DNA of 64,000 bases from Pseudomonadota bacterium (GCA_018816735.1 JAHIVH010000099.1:1-64000), one strand, 5' to 3'. Positions 1-8,611 are shown, counted from the stretch's first letter. Numbers and translations are program-made. The notes: a model not told the origin generated them from the sequence alone.

Positions 1-127
1 AGTTTTAACAGCAAATAAAGGGGGTGAGCCATGATTTGAGATGCTTCACCTCTTTTAAAACCTTTACTCAAAAGCACTTCACGACCCTGACACTTCAATT
101 ATCTTGATTTAAACTCCATTATTTATT

Positions 128-565
128 TTGACGCCTCTCAATCATATCGACAACTATCCGCCTGATGTCTATGAAACGCTCATATCCACCCTGGAAGATA
201 TGAAACAGGGAAAACCTCTGGGCGTTAACTTCAAAGGTGTCATCACGGTTCCTCTTGATGTAAAGGCCCTTTATCGAATTTTATCGCCGGACCCGAATCA
301 CTGGCCTGTCTTTGTGGATAAAATGTCGGATATGTGGCGCCATTCCCCGACATTTACCAAAACCGATCTGGCGCAGATCGAAGCGCCTACATTGGTGGTT
401 TCAGTGGACCATGATGAGTTCCTTCCTCCGGAGGTATTTGAAGCGACCGCAGAGAGCATACCCCATTCAACACTGGATCGCATACCAAAAGGAACGCATT
501 CCGTACCGGTGGAATATCCGGCAAAAGTCAACCGGATGTTGCTGGATTTTCTGGATACAGAGTAG
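128..565 (+). pseudogene. C-terminal fragment of an alpha/beta hydrolase
   Basis: The 145-residue frame resembles the last third of an alpha/beta hydrolase. It has a strand followed by an acidic residue (APTLVVSVDHDEFLPP, near residues 86-101) and a late His in GTHSVPVEYP, which in this family are the acid and base of the catalytic triad, followed by the usual terminal helix. The nucleophile elbow (G-x-S-x-G) and the N-terminal lid are missing. The only start is a TTG without a ribosome binding site, and an in-frame stop lies just upstream at 110-112. I therefore read it as a 5'-truncated, inactive remnant. It sits next to a second gene fragment, which supports a decayed region. Confidence 0.6.
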
Positions 566-570
566 CATGG

Positions 571-1098
571 ATGGTTTTTAACCGAACCGCGATTTTTGAG
601 GGATACCAGAAAAAAAATCGCCGGAAATTTATTCACTGGGATAAATTTATGCAGCACAAAAAAATACTGATGTTGATTCAATCCACACCGTCTGACCATC
701 CTTATTCGGGTAGTACTTTGTTTTCTTTTCTCATAGGGAATGCAGGTATGCACCTCAAAAATTTTTCATTAGTTTATCCGGTAAACGGGATGGTCCAGCT
801 TGCACCTGCCTATGATCTGTTGTCCACAAGGCTCCTCATTTCAGAGAAGGATGATCCTGAAGAAATGGCGTTTACATTGAATTGCAAAAAACGAAAAATT
901 ACATTAAATGATTTCATAAAATTTGCGAAAAATTTGGGATTAGACGAAAAACAATTTCAAAATATCATGAAACGATTTTTTCATAAAATACAAAAAATCT
1001 CGCCTGAAATTGAAAACAAACTGCTTCCTTGTGAAAAAACGGCAGAATTAAACAAACTTCTTTTTGAAAGAGCTTTCAGGTTGGGCTTTACGCTTTAG
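571..1098 (+). pseudogene. HipA-family kinase C-terminal fragment
   Basis: The central part (GNAGMHLKNFSL, then QLAPAYDLLST) matches the catalytic loop and the following metal-binding segment of HipA-family serine/threonine kinases, the toxin part of HipBA-type toxin-antitoxin modules. Known members have N-x-D-x-H-x-K-N; here the Asp is Gly (N-A-G-M-H), so catalysis should be lost. The frame holds only about 175 residues, the first 40 or so do not look like HipA, and there is no N-terminal HipA domain or HipB partner next to it. I call it a degraded remnant. The frame is intact over its length, so a short expressed protein cannot be excluded. Confidence 0.6.
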
Positions 1099-1250
1099 CA
1101 TGATTGTGTATCCCTGATTTTTATTCCATAATACACCCGGAATAATGCCATCCCATGCTGCTTCAATAGAATTTTTTCCGGTGAAGAAAGAAGGCGATTG
1201 GGATAGGAATAAATGGGGATGACTAAGAACTGCAGTCCCGGTAAATAATA

Positions 1251-1427
1251 TCAGACAGTCGGCTGCTCGGCCAAGAACGAACGTGCAAGATTCACTTCAA
1301 CAAAGCTATGTTTGAGTTCTTTTGCGCGTTCACGGCAGTCGGTTACGACTTCTTCAAACTTCCGCATATCGCCTTTGGTTGCCGCATAGATTTGTTCAAT
1401 TGCTTCAGGCTCAAAATAATGCTTCAT
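1251..1427 (-). CDS. small ORF, possible C-terminal remnant of an AAA-type ATPase
   Basis: A 58-residue frame begins MKHYFEPEAIEQIYAATKG and continues with a Lys/Arg/Glu-rich helix. The opening resembles the C-terminal lid segment of ExeA/TniB-like AAA ATPases, where a sequence such as EAIEQIY-x-x-T-x-G is common. There is no Walker motif and no convincing ribosome binding site, and a stop codon closes the frame shortly upstream. It is most simply another gene fragment in the decayed segment 1-1430. The family assignment comes from a short stretch only and is weak. Confidence 0.25.
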   Translation of the reverse strand: MKHYFEPEAIEQIYAATKGDMRKFEEVVTDCRERAKELKHSFVEVNLARSFLAEQPTV

Positions 1428-1462
1428 GGGCTGTAAAAATAATAGGGGTGTTTAGAGAAAAA

Positions 1463-2116
1463 CTACCTTTTTCTAAATTTATTTACCATCATTCTGAACA
1501 TTTCTACTGGAAACAACAAGAAATGCTTCCAGTCTGCGAAATTACCATTGAATATCAGGTTCAAGGACATTCGCCATCCATCTTTAAGGGATGGGATAAT
1601 CCATGATTTTTTCGGTGCGATGTCCATTTGGTATCCGGCATCATTATGAATTTTTTCCAAAAATAGCAGCTCATCTGATAAATCCACCCGACTGGCTGTT
1701 CCATCTAAAGAGCGATAACAGATTTTACGCTCCGGATTAATAATAAATGTTGCAGGATATGCAATTCCACCATGTTCAAAAGGGTTCCTGAGGTGAAACA
1801 AATCAATAACATGTTTGTCCTCATCACACAGAAGTGGAAATGGCAGGTCCATTTTTTTAACCAGATTTTGGGATTGTTTGAGAGGATCAACAGATAGGGC
1901 GAAGACCCGGGTATTAAACTTACCGTATGAAGCATGGTTTTTCTTAAGTTCCGCCAACTGGTGGATGCAAAATGGTCACCAATGTCCCCGGTAAAATAAG
2001 AGTTTAACATAGTGACCGGACTTCAGCTCTTCGCTCAGAACGAATGGCTGATTGTCTGAGGTGAGGGTTTGAAAGTCTGGTGCATTCTGTCCAAAATCAG
2101 GTATGGGTCTACTCAT
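1463..2116 (-). CDS. selenocysteine-containing peroxiredoxin (AhpC/TSA-like), TGA read as Sec
   Basis: Read from ATG 2116 the frame gives 217 residues with one internal TGA at 1978-1976 (residue 47), in the context FYRGHW-U-PFC. Peroxiredoxin-like proteins carry FYRG-x-WCPFC here, so TGA replaces exactly the peroxidatic Cys and leaves a U-x-x-C active site. Conservation continues after the TGA: QLAELKK, FALSVDP, LPFPLLCDED, YPATFIINPE. A strong ribosome binding site (GGAGGAC) lies just before ATG 2116, whereas nothing comparable precedes any start after the TGA. A bSECIS-like hairpin follows the TGA. Expected role: thiol-dependent reduction of peroxides in the cytoplasm. The Sec machinery genes are not in this window. 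A nonsense mutation is the alternative, but the exact position and the hairpin argue against it. Confidence 0.8.
1951..1964 (-). promoter_or_regulatory. bSECIS-like hairpin after the in-frame TGA
   Basis: In the mRNA, nucleotides +12 to +25 after the UGA read CCACCAGUUGGCGG. CCACC can pair with GGCGG (four G-C pairs around one A-C mismatch), leaving the loop AGUU with G as its second base. This agrees with the general bacterial SECIS model: a stem-loop with a G in the first two loop bases, the loop starting about 16-37 nt after UGA. The stem is short and imperfect, so folding should be calculated. Confidence 0.5.
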
Positions 2117-2249
2117 TTTGTCCTCCATAGTCTTTTCCAAAAAGATAATGTCTTCATACTTTTATACTTTTGATAATATGAAAATATATCGTGACATTGT
2201 GCATTTTCTATTCATTTCATTTATCCTTCCGATTTTTGAGTTTTAATCG

Positions 2250-3257
2250 TTATTTAATATCACGCAGATACTGTTTGGGGGTTTTACCGGTCCAGCGTTT
2301 AAACGCATGATTAAATGCACTCTGTTCCGAATATCCCATGATAAAAGCGATATCGCAGAGTGATATGTCTGGGGCTTGCATATATTGAATGGCGAGTTCC
2401 TGCCGCACCATATCAAGGAGTTTCCGGAAAATAGTCCCTTCCTGTTTTAGTTTGTCCTGCAAACTTCGTGTGCTAAGAGCCAGTTCACGAGCGATAGATT
2501 CAATGGCAGGTTTCCCGAATCCCAACTTTTTCTCTATTAGCCGAATCACTTTTTCAGACCATGAATCCGGCAGATATATGGTGTGTATACGATCCATCGC
2601 ATGATGTTCGAGGATTTCAAGAAGATTTGAATCCGCCAGAAAAACAGGTTGCTTGAGATGCCGGCGGTCAATCACCAGTCCATCCCGTGCTTGATTAAAC
2701 AGAACCGGTGCTTGAAAAATGCGTTGATGTTCTCGTGTGTCTTTTGGCTTTGGATGCCGGAAATGGAGCTCATATGGTTTAATGTCTTGTTCAACAAGCT
2801 GGCGTAGAGCCATATTAAAAATACAGACCAAAGCTTCGGAAACGTGAGATGATGCCCTGAAGTGAGAACTCCTTATATCCCATGTAAGAAAGGCATACGT
2901 GTCTTTAAATAATATTTTGGGCTGAATGGCATCGTTCATGAGATTGTGGTAACGAAAGAAATTTTCAAATGCGACACCGACTGTCGGACTGTTCATCATT
3001 ACTGAAAAAAGAAGGTTGCTTCCGGGATAACTGTACAGTGCCTCACCAATATGCAGGCTGAAATGGTTATCCTGCATGTGATGTTGAGCAGCAATTAACA
3101 ATTTAACAAAATTTTTTACAGGAATGCGATCGTTCGGATTTGCGATTACCTCGGGTGAAATACCGGCCTGAGTCAAAATGGGTTCGGAATTGATTCCTTT
3201 TTCTTTTAAATATTTCGAAATCATACATACCATACTGGCGGATGTACTCAATTTCAC
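2250..3257 (-). CDS. AraC-family transcriptional regulator with arabinose-binding-like N-terminal domain
   Basis: This 335-residue protein has the architecture of OruR/ArgR-type AraC regulators. Residues about 20-205 form the ligand-sensing domain of the Arabinose_bd family (IGEALYSYPGSNLLFSVMMNSPTVG is typical). Residues about 240-335 hold the two helix-turn-helix motifs, with IARELALSTRSLQDKLKQEG and the signature IAFIMGYSEQSAFNHAFKRWTGKTPKQYL. It is divergent from the SRPBCC gene across a 147 bp gap containing a near-perfect inverted repeat, so it probably controls that gene and itself. The ligand cannot be read from the sequence. Confidence 0.88.
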   Translation of the reverse strand: MKLSTSASMVCMISKYLKEKGINSEPILTQAGISPEVIANPNDRIPVKNFVKLLIAAQHHMQDNHFSLHIGEALYSYPGSNLLFSVMMNSPTVGVAFENFFRYHNLMNDAIQPKILFKDTYAFLTWDIRSSHFRASSHVSEALVCIFNMALRQLVEQDIKPYELHFRHPKPKDTREHQRIFQAPVLFNQARDGLVIDRRHLKQPVFLADSNLLEILEHHAMDRIHTIYLPDSWSEKVIRLIEKKLGFGKPAIESIARELALSTRSLQDKLKQEGTIFRKLLDMVRQELAIQYMQAPDISLCDIAFIMGYSEQSAFNHAFKRWTGKTPKQYLRDIK

Positions 3258-3288
3258 CTAAAGGGTTCCTTCCGGATATTTACAATTT

Positions 3289-3382
3289 GTTTGCATAATT
3301 CATCAAAAAAAATTCGCTGTTTATCAATACAATTTCCCCAGGCTTGCTTATCCCCCAAATAACAAAATTAAATAATGCAAAC
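3289..3382. promoter_or_regulatory. inverted repeat in the AraC/SRPBCC divergent intergenic region
   Basis: GTTTGCATAATT at 3289-3300 is repeated in inverse orientation at 3371-3382 (AATAATGCAAAC), matching at 11 of 12 positions. The centres are about 82 bp apart, close to eight helical turns. The right arm lies just before the ribosome binding site of the gene at 3405. This is a plausible pair of half-sites for the adjacent AraC regulator, possibly through looping. It is inference from position and symmetry only. Confidence 0.4.
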
Positions 3383-3404
3383 AACAAAAAAAGGAGAATA
3401 TCAG

Positions 3405-3917
3405 ATGAAGGAATTTCAGGCAAAACGTCTAGTTTGCTGCTATGAAGAAAACATAAAGACGTCAAGAGACAATATCTTCAGGTTGACATGCCCGGTTGCG
3501 GAGCTCAAATGGATAGAGAATTGGAAAGACATGCATACACTTATTTACACAGAGAGCGGCGTCAACGAAAACAATTGTATATTCATTGAATACAAGATGC
3601 TGGGTCAAATCCTCTTTGACGAACCGGTCAAAGCAACATGGGTCACGACACTGCATGATGCTGAAACAGGCAAGATACAATTTTTAATAATTCTGGAAGA
3701 CAGAGGCGTTATAAAATTCGACATTGATGGAAAAGAACATGAAAATGGGACAATCACCGCCATCTGGCATTTTACCTACACATCTCTAAGTGAAAAAGGA
3801 AATGCAATACCTGACAAGACATTTAAAGAAAGGATGCTCGCCGTGCAAAAAGAGTTGGCACAAATGTTGAAGTATTACTGCGAAACAGGAAAAATGTTGC
3901 GTATGGATAAAGCTTAA
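3405..3917 (+). CDS. SRPBCC-fold (START/polyketide-cyclase-like) protein
   Basis: The 170-residue product starts MKEFQAK, chosen because AAAGGAG lies about nine bases upstream of ATG 3405; an in-frame start at 3375 lacks such a site. The N-terminal half (FRLTCPVAELKWIENW, then YTESGVNENNCIF) and the later WVTTLHD segment match a widespread uncharacterised SRPBCC subgroup, whose fold encloses a hydrophobic pocket. No catalytic residues are recognisable and no export signal is present. It is transcribed divergently from an AraC-type regulator and may respond to the same ligand. The function is unknown; the fold assignment is moderately firm. Confidence 0.65.
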   Translation: MKEFQAKRLVCCYEENIKTSRDNIFRLTCPVAELKWIENWKDMHTLIYTESGVNENNCIFIEYKMLGQILFDEPVKATWVTTLHDAETGKIQFLIILEDRGVIKFDIDGKEHENGTITAIWHFTYTSLSEKGNAIPDKTFKERMLAVQKELAQMLKYYCETGKMLRMDKA

Positions 3918-3970
3918 AATAGTTGACGGGTTGAATAGATTAACGATTAAAACGGATAACGTTCCTCTAT

Positions 3971-4032
3971 CACCATTCAACCATTTAACCACTCAACTAC
4001 TCAACCATTTGACCATTTTTCTATTCAACGGT
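3971..4032. repeat. degenerate tandem repeat of CAACCATTTAACCA-like units
   Basis: The stretch contains repeated units of the type ATTCAACCATTTAACC, ACTCAACTACTC, AACCATTTGACC and TATTCAACGG, that is, a loose CAAC/ACC heptad-like repetition. It fills the gap between the convergent stops of the SRPBCC gene and the HD-GYP gene. It contains no evident hairpin and no coding signal. It is probably a simple intergenic repeat. Confidence 0.5.
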
Positions 4033-4042
4033 TTAACTTTTT

Positions 4043-5179
4043 TTATTGAACTTCATCCCGGAATTGCTGCTGGATTTTTTCGACAGACGTTTTATTCTGC
4101 AGGAGAACGTTCACACAGTCCGGGTTCAGTTTCGTTTTGGCCAGTTTTTTGAGTTCATTGAATGCATCGTCGTTTGTCCAGGCCTCTTTGTAGGAGCGTT
4201 TGCTGGTTAGTGCATCAAAGATGTCCGCAACGGTGACAATCTGGGTTTCAAGGGAGATTTCATTGTTTTTCAGCCGGTGGGGATATCCTTTGCCGTCAAT
4301 CGTCTCATGATGGGATTCAGATATGTTTTGAAGCAGTTTGATGTGCTCAAACGATTTTAATCCTAACTGGTCGGCAATGGTGTCAATGATGTCCCTGCCC
4401 TTGGAAGAATGGGTCTGCATGATTCCCCATTCAGCATCATCCAGTTTTGCCGGTTTTAAGAGAATATTATCCGGTATGCCAATTTTACCGATATCGTGCA
4501 ATGGGGCAAAAAGAAACAGATGTTCGATGATTTCATCATTCAGACGGGTTTCGCCAGCCTTCGCCAGTTCCCGGGCGATAAGCCGGGAATAACGCGACAT
4601 TCTTTCCAGGTGATTGCCCGTTTCCGGGTCTTTGTAACTCACCAGATTGAGTGCGCTCTTGAAAGTACCTATCAGCATCCGTGTGGCGTTAAGTTTGTTG
4701 ATGATCAGGCTGTTGATCAGCTGGGCGAAAAGGTCCAGTTCGTGAAGGGCGTCCGGTTTGAAAATATCTGACTCGTAAGAGTTAAAGAAGACAACACCTA
4801 AAAAACCTTCCCCGTCGAACATGGGCAAAGAATAACTGGATTGATATCCCTGATCTGCGATTCGTCTGGTGTGTTCGTTTTCGCCATTTTGGAAGAGACT
4901 TAAATTATTGACGAGTCTTGCTTGCTTTATATTTTTCAGCCTGTTCAGGGAGGGGGCATTTGCAATATGGCATTCATAAAAGGAAAGGGGATTGTCCTTG
5001 CTGCTGTTTATAAAAGTTTTCAAGATATGGGTCAGGGAATCATAGAGGATGACAGAAATTCGATCAATGAAGCTGTGTTCCTGTTTCAGGGCATGATGAA
5101 TCATTTCAATTTTCTTGTCAAAGGAGGTCGCGCTGTGTAAGCCTTCAAGTAATCCATTGGTGATAAAAATATTTTCCAT
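4043..5179 (-). CDS. GAF-HD-GYP protein, probable cyclic-di-GMP phosphodiesterase
   Basis: The 378-residue protein has a GAF-like sensory region at residues about 15-165 and an HD-GYP domain at about 175-360. The metal-binding signature is intact: HLERMSRYSR, then APLHDIGKIGIPD (HD), then SHHETIDGKGYP (HHE and GYP), then VADIFDALTSKRSYK. Known HD-GYP enzymes with these residues hydrolyse c-di-GMP to pGpG or GMP. No transmembrane segment or receiver domain is seen, so the signal is probably a small molecule bound by the GAF part. It is divergent from nqrA and probably monocistronic. Confidence 0.88.
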   Translation of the reverse strand: MENIFITNGLLEGLHSATSFDKKIEMIHHALKQEHSFIDRISVILYDSLTHILKTFINSSKDNPLSFYECHIANAPSLNRLKNIKQARLVNNLSLFQNGENEHTRRIADQGYQSSYSLPMFDGEGFLGVVFFNSYESDIFKPDALHELDLFAQLINSLIINKLNATRMLIGTFKSALNLVSYKDPETGNHLERMSRYSRLIARELAKAGETRLNDEIIEHLFLFAPLHDIGKIGIPDNILLKPAKLDDAEWGIMQTHSSKGRDIIDTIADQLGLKSFEHIKLLQNISESHHETIDGKGYPHRLKNNEISLETQIVTVADIFDALTSKRSYKEAWTNDDAFNELKKLAKTKLNPDCVNVLLQNKTSVEKIQQQFRDEVQ

Positions 5180-5210
5180 TTTCTTTGTTCCTTACGGTTT
5201 GCGTGTTTGA

Positions 5211-5240
5211 TGTATACTATGGTATTGATTATTTTTTCAA
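5211..5240 (-). promoter_or_regulatory. candidate sigma-70 promoter for the HD-GYP gene
   Basis: On the minus strand TTGAAA (5240-5235) is followed after 18 bases by TATACA (5216-5211), about 30 bp before the HD-GYP start codon. The match to the sigma-70 consensus is moderate and the assignment rests on position. Confidence 0.35.
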
Positions 5241-5359
5241 TCATGATATATGAAAAACCTTAATGTTATACTCTGACGAAGATTTACACGCCATGATAAA
5301 CACAGTCTGCTCGGCCAAAAGATATCGCGTTTCAATGAAGATTTAAGGAACAAAACAAC

Positions 5360-6700
5360 ATGATCTCACTGACTATCAAGAAAGGATATAATCTGAATGT
5401 TTCCGGCCAGCCTTCCTCCGAAGTCTCTGATTTGAAAAAGCCGGATCGTGTTGCCCTTCTTCCCGGCAGGATACTTTTTATCAAACCAAAGCTTCTCGTA
5501 AAGGAAGGGGACGAGGTGAATATCGGGACGCCTTTATTTTTTGATAAGCGGGATGACCGTATTCAGTTTTTATCTCCGGGCGGGGGAACGGTTCAGAAGA
5601 TACATTTCGGCCCCAGACGGGTTATACAGGAAATTGTCATTCATCTGTCAGATAAAGAAAAAAAAGAGTCGTTCATCGCTTTTTCTGAAAACCAGATCAA
5701 CGCCATGGACCGGACTGATCTTGTGAAAGCCATATTGAACGGGGGACTATGGCATGTTTTAAAAGCACTGCCCTTCAGGGATACTGCCGCCCCGGAAACG
5801 ATTCCCCCTGCCATTTGGGTCTGTCTTGACAATAACGAACCTTTTCATCCGGCGTCGCATATGTATCTTGACGGAAAGACAGGCCTTTTTCGCTTTGGGT
5901 TAGCCGTTTTGAAACGTCTTTCCGAATCCGTCTGTGTCAGCGTGGCAACAGAGTCCCCTATTTCTGATGACAAATTCATGGAAATGGTGACACACCAGGT
6001 TTCAGGACCATATCCTGCCCATGATCCGGGCGTCCTTGTCTATCATACCAAAACACACCAACTTGATAACAGAAGCTGGTCTGTAACCGGTCAGGATCTG
6101 CTTCTGATCGCCGAATTGTTAAAGACAGGCGTCTATCCGATTGAGCGGTTGATCACGGTTGCAGGCAGCCTTGCTCATAAAAAATATACCGCAAGAACCA
6201 GAATTGGTGCCCCTGTAGCCGGACTTATGCCGTCAGAAGACCATGTGGCCCAGGCCAGAATTGTGGCAGGCGGTGTATTGAGCGGATATACGGTGTCGCA
6301 CGATTCATATGTGGGGTTCTACGAAACTGCTCTGACCGCACTACCCAAGGGCGGTGAAAAGGAATTTTTAGGATTTGCACGGCCTGGCATAAAAAAGCAT
6401 AGTTATTCACGGACATTTTTATCGGTTTTTAACAGAAAACCTCTGGATATGGACTGCGGCATGCACGGCGAGGAAAGAGCCTGCGTGAATTGCAGTTCCT
6501 GCGCAAACGTTTGTCCTGTGGATATTCTGCCACAGTTTACCATGAAGGCCATCCATGCCGGGGAAGTGGAAGAGGCTTTGGATCATGGGCTTCTTGACTG
6601 TGTAACTTGTGGTCTTTGTTCATATGTGTGTCCATCCAAGATCGAACTGTCAACCATTTTGGAAAATGCCAAAAGAGATTACTATAAGGAAAGCATGTGA
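5360..6700 (+). CDS. nqrA: Na+-translocating NADH:quinone oxidoreductase subunit A with two 4Fe-4S motifs
   Basis: The 446-residue protein begins with the NqrA pattern (ITIKKGYNL, VALLPGR, LVKEGDEV), followed by the SLBB-like middle and the RSFLSVF-type segment. NqrA is the membrane-associated subunit linked to quinone binding in the Nqr complex. Unlike the well-studied Vibrio type, the C-terminus carries two complete ferredoxin motifs, CVNCSSCANVCP (6482-6517) and CVTCGLCSYVCP (6600-6635), each C-x2-C-x2-C-x3-CP, as in RnfC of the related Rnf complex. It is the first of six nqr genes and overlaps nqrB. The start ATG follows AAGGAAC. The gene order and the remaining subunits identify the complex as Nqr rather than Rnf. 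Confidence 0.92.
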   Translation: MISLTIKKGYNLNVSGQPSSEVSDLKKPDRVALLPGRILFIKPKLLVKEGDEVNIGTPLFFDKRDDRIQFLSPGGGTVQKIHFGPRRVIQEIVIHLSDKEKKESFIAFSENQINAMDRTDLVKAILNGGLWHVLKALPFRDTAAPETIPPAIWVCLDNNEPFHPASHMYLDGKTGLFRFGLAVLKRLSESVCVSVATESPISDDKFMEMVTHQVSGPYPAHDPGVLVYHTKTHQLDNRSWSVTGQDLLLIAELLKTGVYPIERLITVAGSLAHKKYTARTRIGAPVAGLMPSEDHVAQARIVAGGVLSGYTVSHDSYVGFYETALTALPKGGEKEFLGFARPGIKKHSYSRTFLSVFNRKPLDMDCGMHGEERACVNCSSCANVCPVDILPQFTMKAIHAGEVEEALDHGLLDCVTCGLCSYVCPSKIELSTILENAKRDYYKESM

Positions 6701-7881
6701 AAGCGCTTAATACGATATTTGACAGCTTAAGAAAATATTTTGAAGCCGGCGGCAGACTCGAAAAACTGAAACCCCTTTTTGACGCCACAGAAACGTTTTT
6801 TTTTATTCCGGGAGATGTGACAAAAGAAGGGCCTCATATTCGCGACAGCCTGGATTTGAAACGATATATGAGCATTGTCATCATTGCCATCCTGCCGACG
6901 TTTTTCTGGGGGATTTACAACACAGGCTATCAGAGCATCGCATCCACAGGAAGTCATGTTTCGTTTCTGACGGCCATTTTCAAAGGGCTTGAGATTGTTC
7001 TTCCCATGGTCATCGTATCCTATGGCGTGGGATTTTTCTGGGAAACGATTTTTGCTTCCGTTCGAAAACACAATATCAGTGAGGGCTTCCTGGTGACCGG
7101 CCTTCTTTTTCCGCTTATCCTGCCCCCCACCATTTCCCTTTGGCAGGTGGCTTTGGGTATTTCTTTCGGAGTTGTGATCGGCAAGGAGATTTTTGGCGGA
7201 ACCGGCAAAAATTTCATGAACCCGGCGTTGACAGGAAGGGCCTTTTTGTTTTTTTCCTATCCGGTGTCCATGTCCGGGGATAGCATATGGACAGTAACGA
7301 AAGGAACAGGCGCTCACGTGGTGGATGCCATATCCGGGGCCACACCGCTTTCATTGTCTGCGCTTTCAGGTCCTGGTATGGATATTTCTTCCTCTCTGAC
7401 CCATGCCGGGTATTCAATGATGAAACTTTTTACAGGGCTTTATCCGGGATGCGTGGGGGAAACATCCACGCTTCTTTGTCTTGTGGGAGCGGTCATTCTT
7501 GTTGTTACCGGTGTTGCAAATTATAGAATTATATTGGGCGGTGTGATGGGTTTACTGGGAATCGGTTTACTATTGAACCTTTTTGCCGGTGATGGCCATT
7601 CACCATGGTTCAGCCTGAATCCAGTGTACCATCTTGTGATGGGTGGCTTTGCGTTTGGAATCATCTATATGGCGACAGATCCGGTATCTGCGCCTGGCAT
7701 GAACAGTTCAAGGTGGATATATGGTATTCTGATAGGTGCCCTCACGATGGCGATCCGTGTTTTTAATCCTGCGTATCCGGAAGGCGTCATGCTTGCCATT
7801 TTGTTTATGAATCTTTTATCTCCTGTTATCGATCATTTTGTAGTTGATTTCAGATTAACCAAAAGGATGCCCAATGTCTGA
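6697..7881 (+). CDS. nqrB: Na+-translocating NADH:quinone oxidoreductase subunit B
   Basis: This 394-residue integral membrane subunit has about ten hydrophobic segments. The FMN attachment motif SGATPLS occurs near residue 215; in Nqr the Thr of S-G-A-T carries covalent FMN. The N-terminal soluble stretch HIRDSLDLKRYM and the region IFGGTGKNFMNPALTGRAFLFFSYP are characteristic of NqrB/RnfD proteins. The start codon is GTG, overlapping the nqrA stop, so translation is probably coupled. NqrB forms part of the Na+ channel and the quinone site in the inner membrane. Confidence 0.95.
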   Translation: MKALNTIFDSLRKYFEAGGRLEKLKPLFDATETFFFIPGDVTKEGPHIRDSLDLKRYMSIVIIAILPTFFWGIYNTGYQSIASTGSHVSFLTAIFKGLEIVLPMVIVSYGVGFFWETIFASVRKHNISEGFLVTGLLFPLILPPTISLWQVALGISFGVVIGKEIFGGTGKNFMNPALTGRAFLFFSYPVSMSGDSIWTVTKGTGAHVVDAISGATPLSLSALSGPGMDISSSLTHAGYSMMKLFTGLYPGCVGETSTLLCLVGAVILVVTGVANYRIILGGVMGLLGIGLLLNLFAGDGHSPWFSLNPVYHLVMGGFAFGIIYMATDPVSAPGMNSSRWIYGILIGALTMAIRVFNPAYPEGVMLAILFMNLLSPVIDHFVVDFRLTKRMPNV

Positions 7882-8611
7882 CCCAATGATGGATAAATTT
7901 AAATCCGTTTTTTTTGCAGTGTGTATCAGCGCTGTCTGCAGCCTTGCCATTCTTTATGTCTCAACCGGCCTGAAGGAGCGTCAGGATAAAAATCTGATGA
8001 CAGATAAACACAAGAATATTTTGAAAGCAGCAGGACTTGTTTTAGCAGATCAAACCTACCCCGCCGACCGGATTGAAACGATTTATCAGAAAAATATTAA
8101 AACCTGTTATATCGACAATACCGGCCAGATTTTCAAAGAAGCCTCCAAAGACAATGACAGGCTTCAGCTTTATTTTCAGGTCAAGGACGAAGACATCGAA
8201 TCCTATATTATTCCCATTGATACAAAGGGGTTATGGGGGCAGATCCTGGGATATCTGGCCCTTGAAAAAGATGGATCGACCATTGCCGGGTTTACGGTAT
8301 ATCACCATTCGGAAACACCCGGACTGGGGGGTGAAATTGAACGGAGCTGGTTTCAGAAAGAGTTTGTGGGCAAAAAAATCGTCAACAGGGAGAACCAGTT
8401 TGTTTCAATTGCCATTGCAAAAGGAAAAGCACCGAAAGATTTGTCGGACAACTACGTGGATGGAATCAGCGGGGCCACATTGACAGGAAAATTTTTAACC
8501 AGCGGCTTAAAAGAGATTCTAAAGGAATATGAACCCGTATCCGTTAAATTCAGGACAGGCGGTATCGGAAAGATTCATCCTCAAAACAGGAATGCGGAAG
8601 ATGGCAAATAA
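7874..8611 (+). CDS. nqrC: Na+-translocating NADH:quinone oxidoreductase subunit C
   Basis: The 245-residue protein has one N-terminal membrane anchor (residues about 10-28, VFFAVCISAVCSLAILYVS) and a periplasmic FMN-binding domain. The covalent FMN motif SGATLTG is present in the segment YVDGISGATLTG near residue 200, and HHSETPGLGGEI is the usual preceding motif. NqrC passes electrons between the 2Fe-2S centre of NqrD/E and the FMN of NqrB. It overlaps nqrB by eight bases and nqrD by about ten. The extra tail after EILKEYEP is rich in basic residues and is not a family hallmark. Confidence 0.95.
   Translation: MSDPMMDKFKSVFFAVCISAVCSLAILYVSTGLKERQDKNLMTDKHKNILKAAGLVLADQTYPADRIETIYQKNIKTCYIDNTGQIFKEASKDNDRLQLYFQVKDEDIESYIIPIDTKGLWGQILGYLALEKDGSTIAGFTVYHHSETPGLGGEIERSWFQKEFVGKKIVNRENQFVSIAIAKGKAPKDLSDNYVDGISGATLTGKFLTSGLKEILKEYEPVSVKFRTGGIGKIHPQNRNAEDGK

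Noticed and set aside
1705..2010. A 101-codon minus-strand frame overlapping the peroxiredoxin
   Set aside because: It is a different reading phase over the peroxiredoxin gene; its sequence has no recognisable protein pattern, and the selenoprotein reading explains the region better than a frameshift.
3971..4032. CRISPR-like array suggested by short repeated words
   Set aside because: The units are only 7-14 bp, degenerate and without spacers of constant length, and no cas genes are present.
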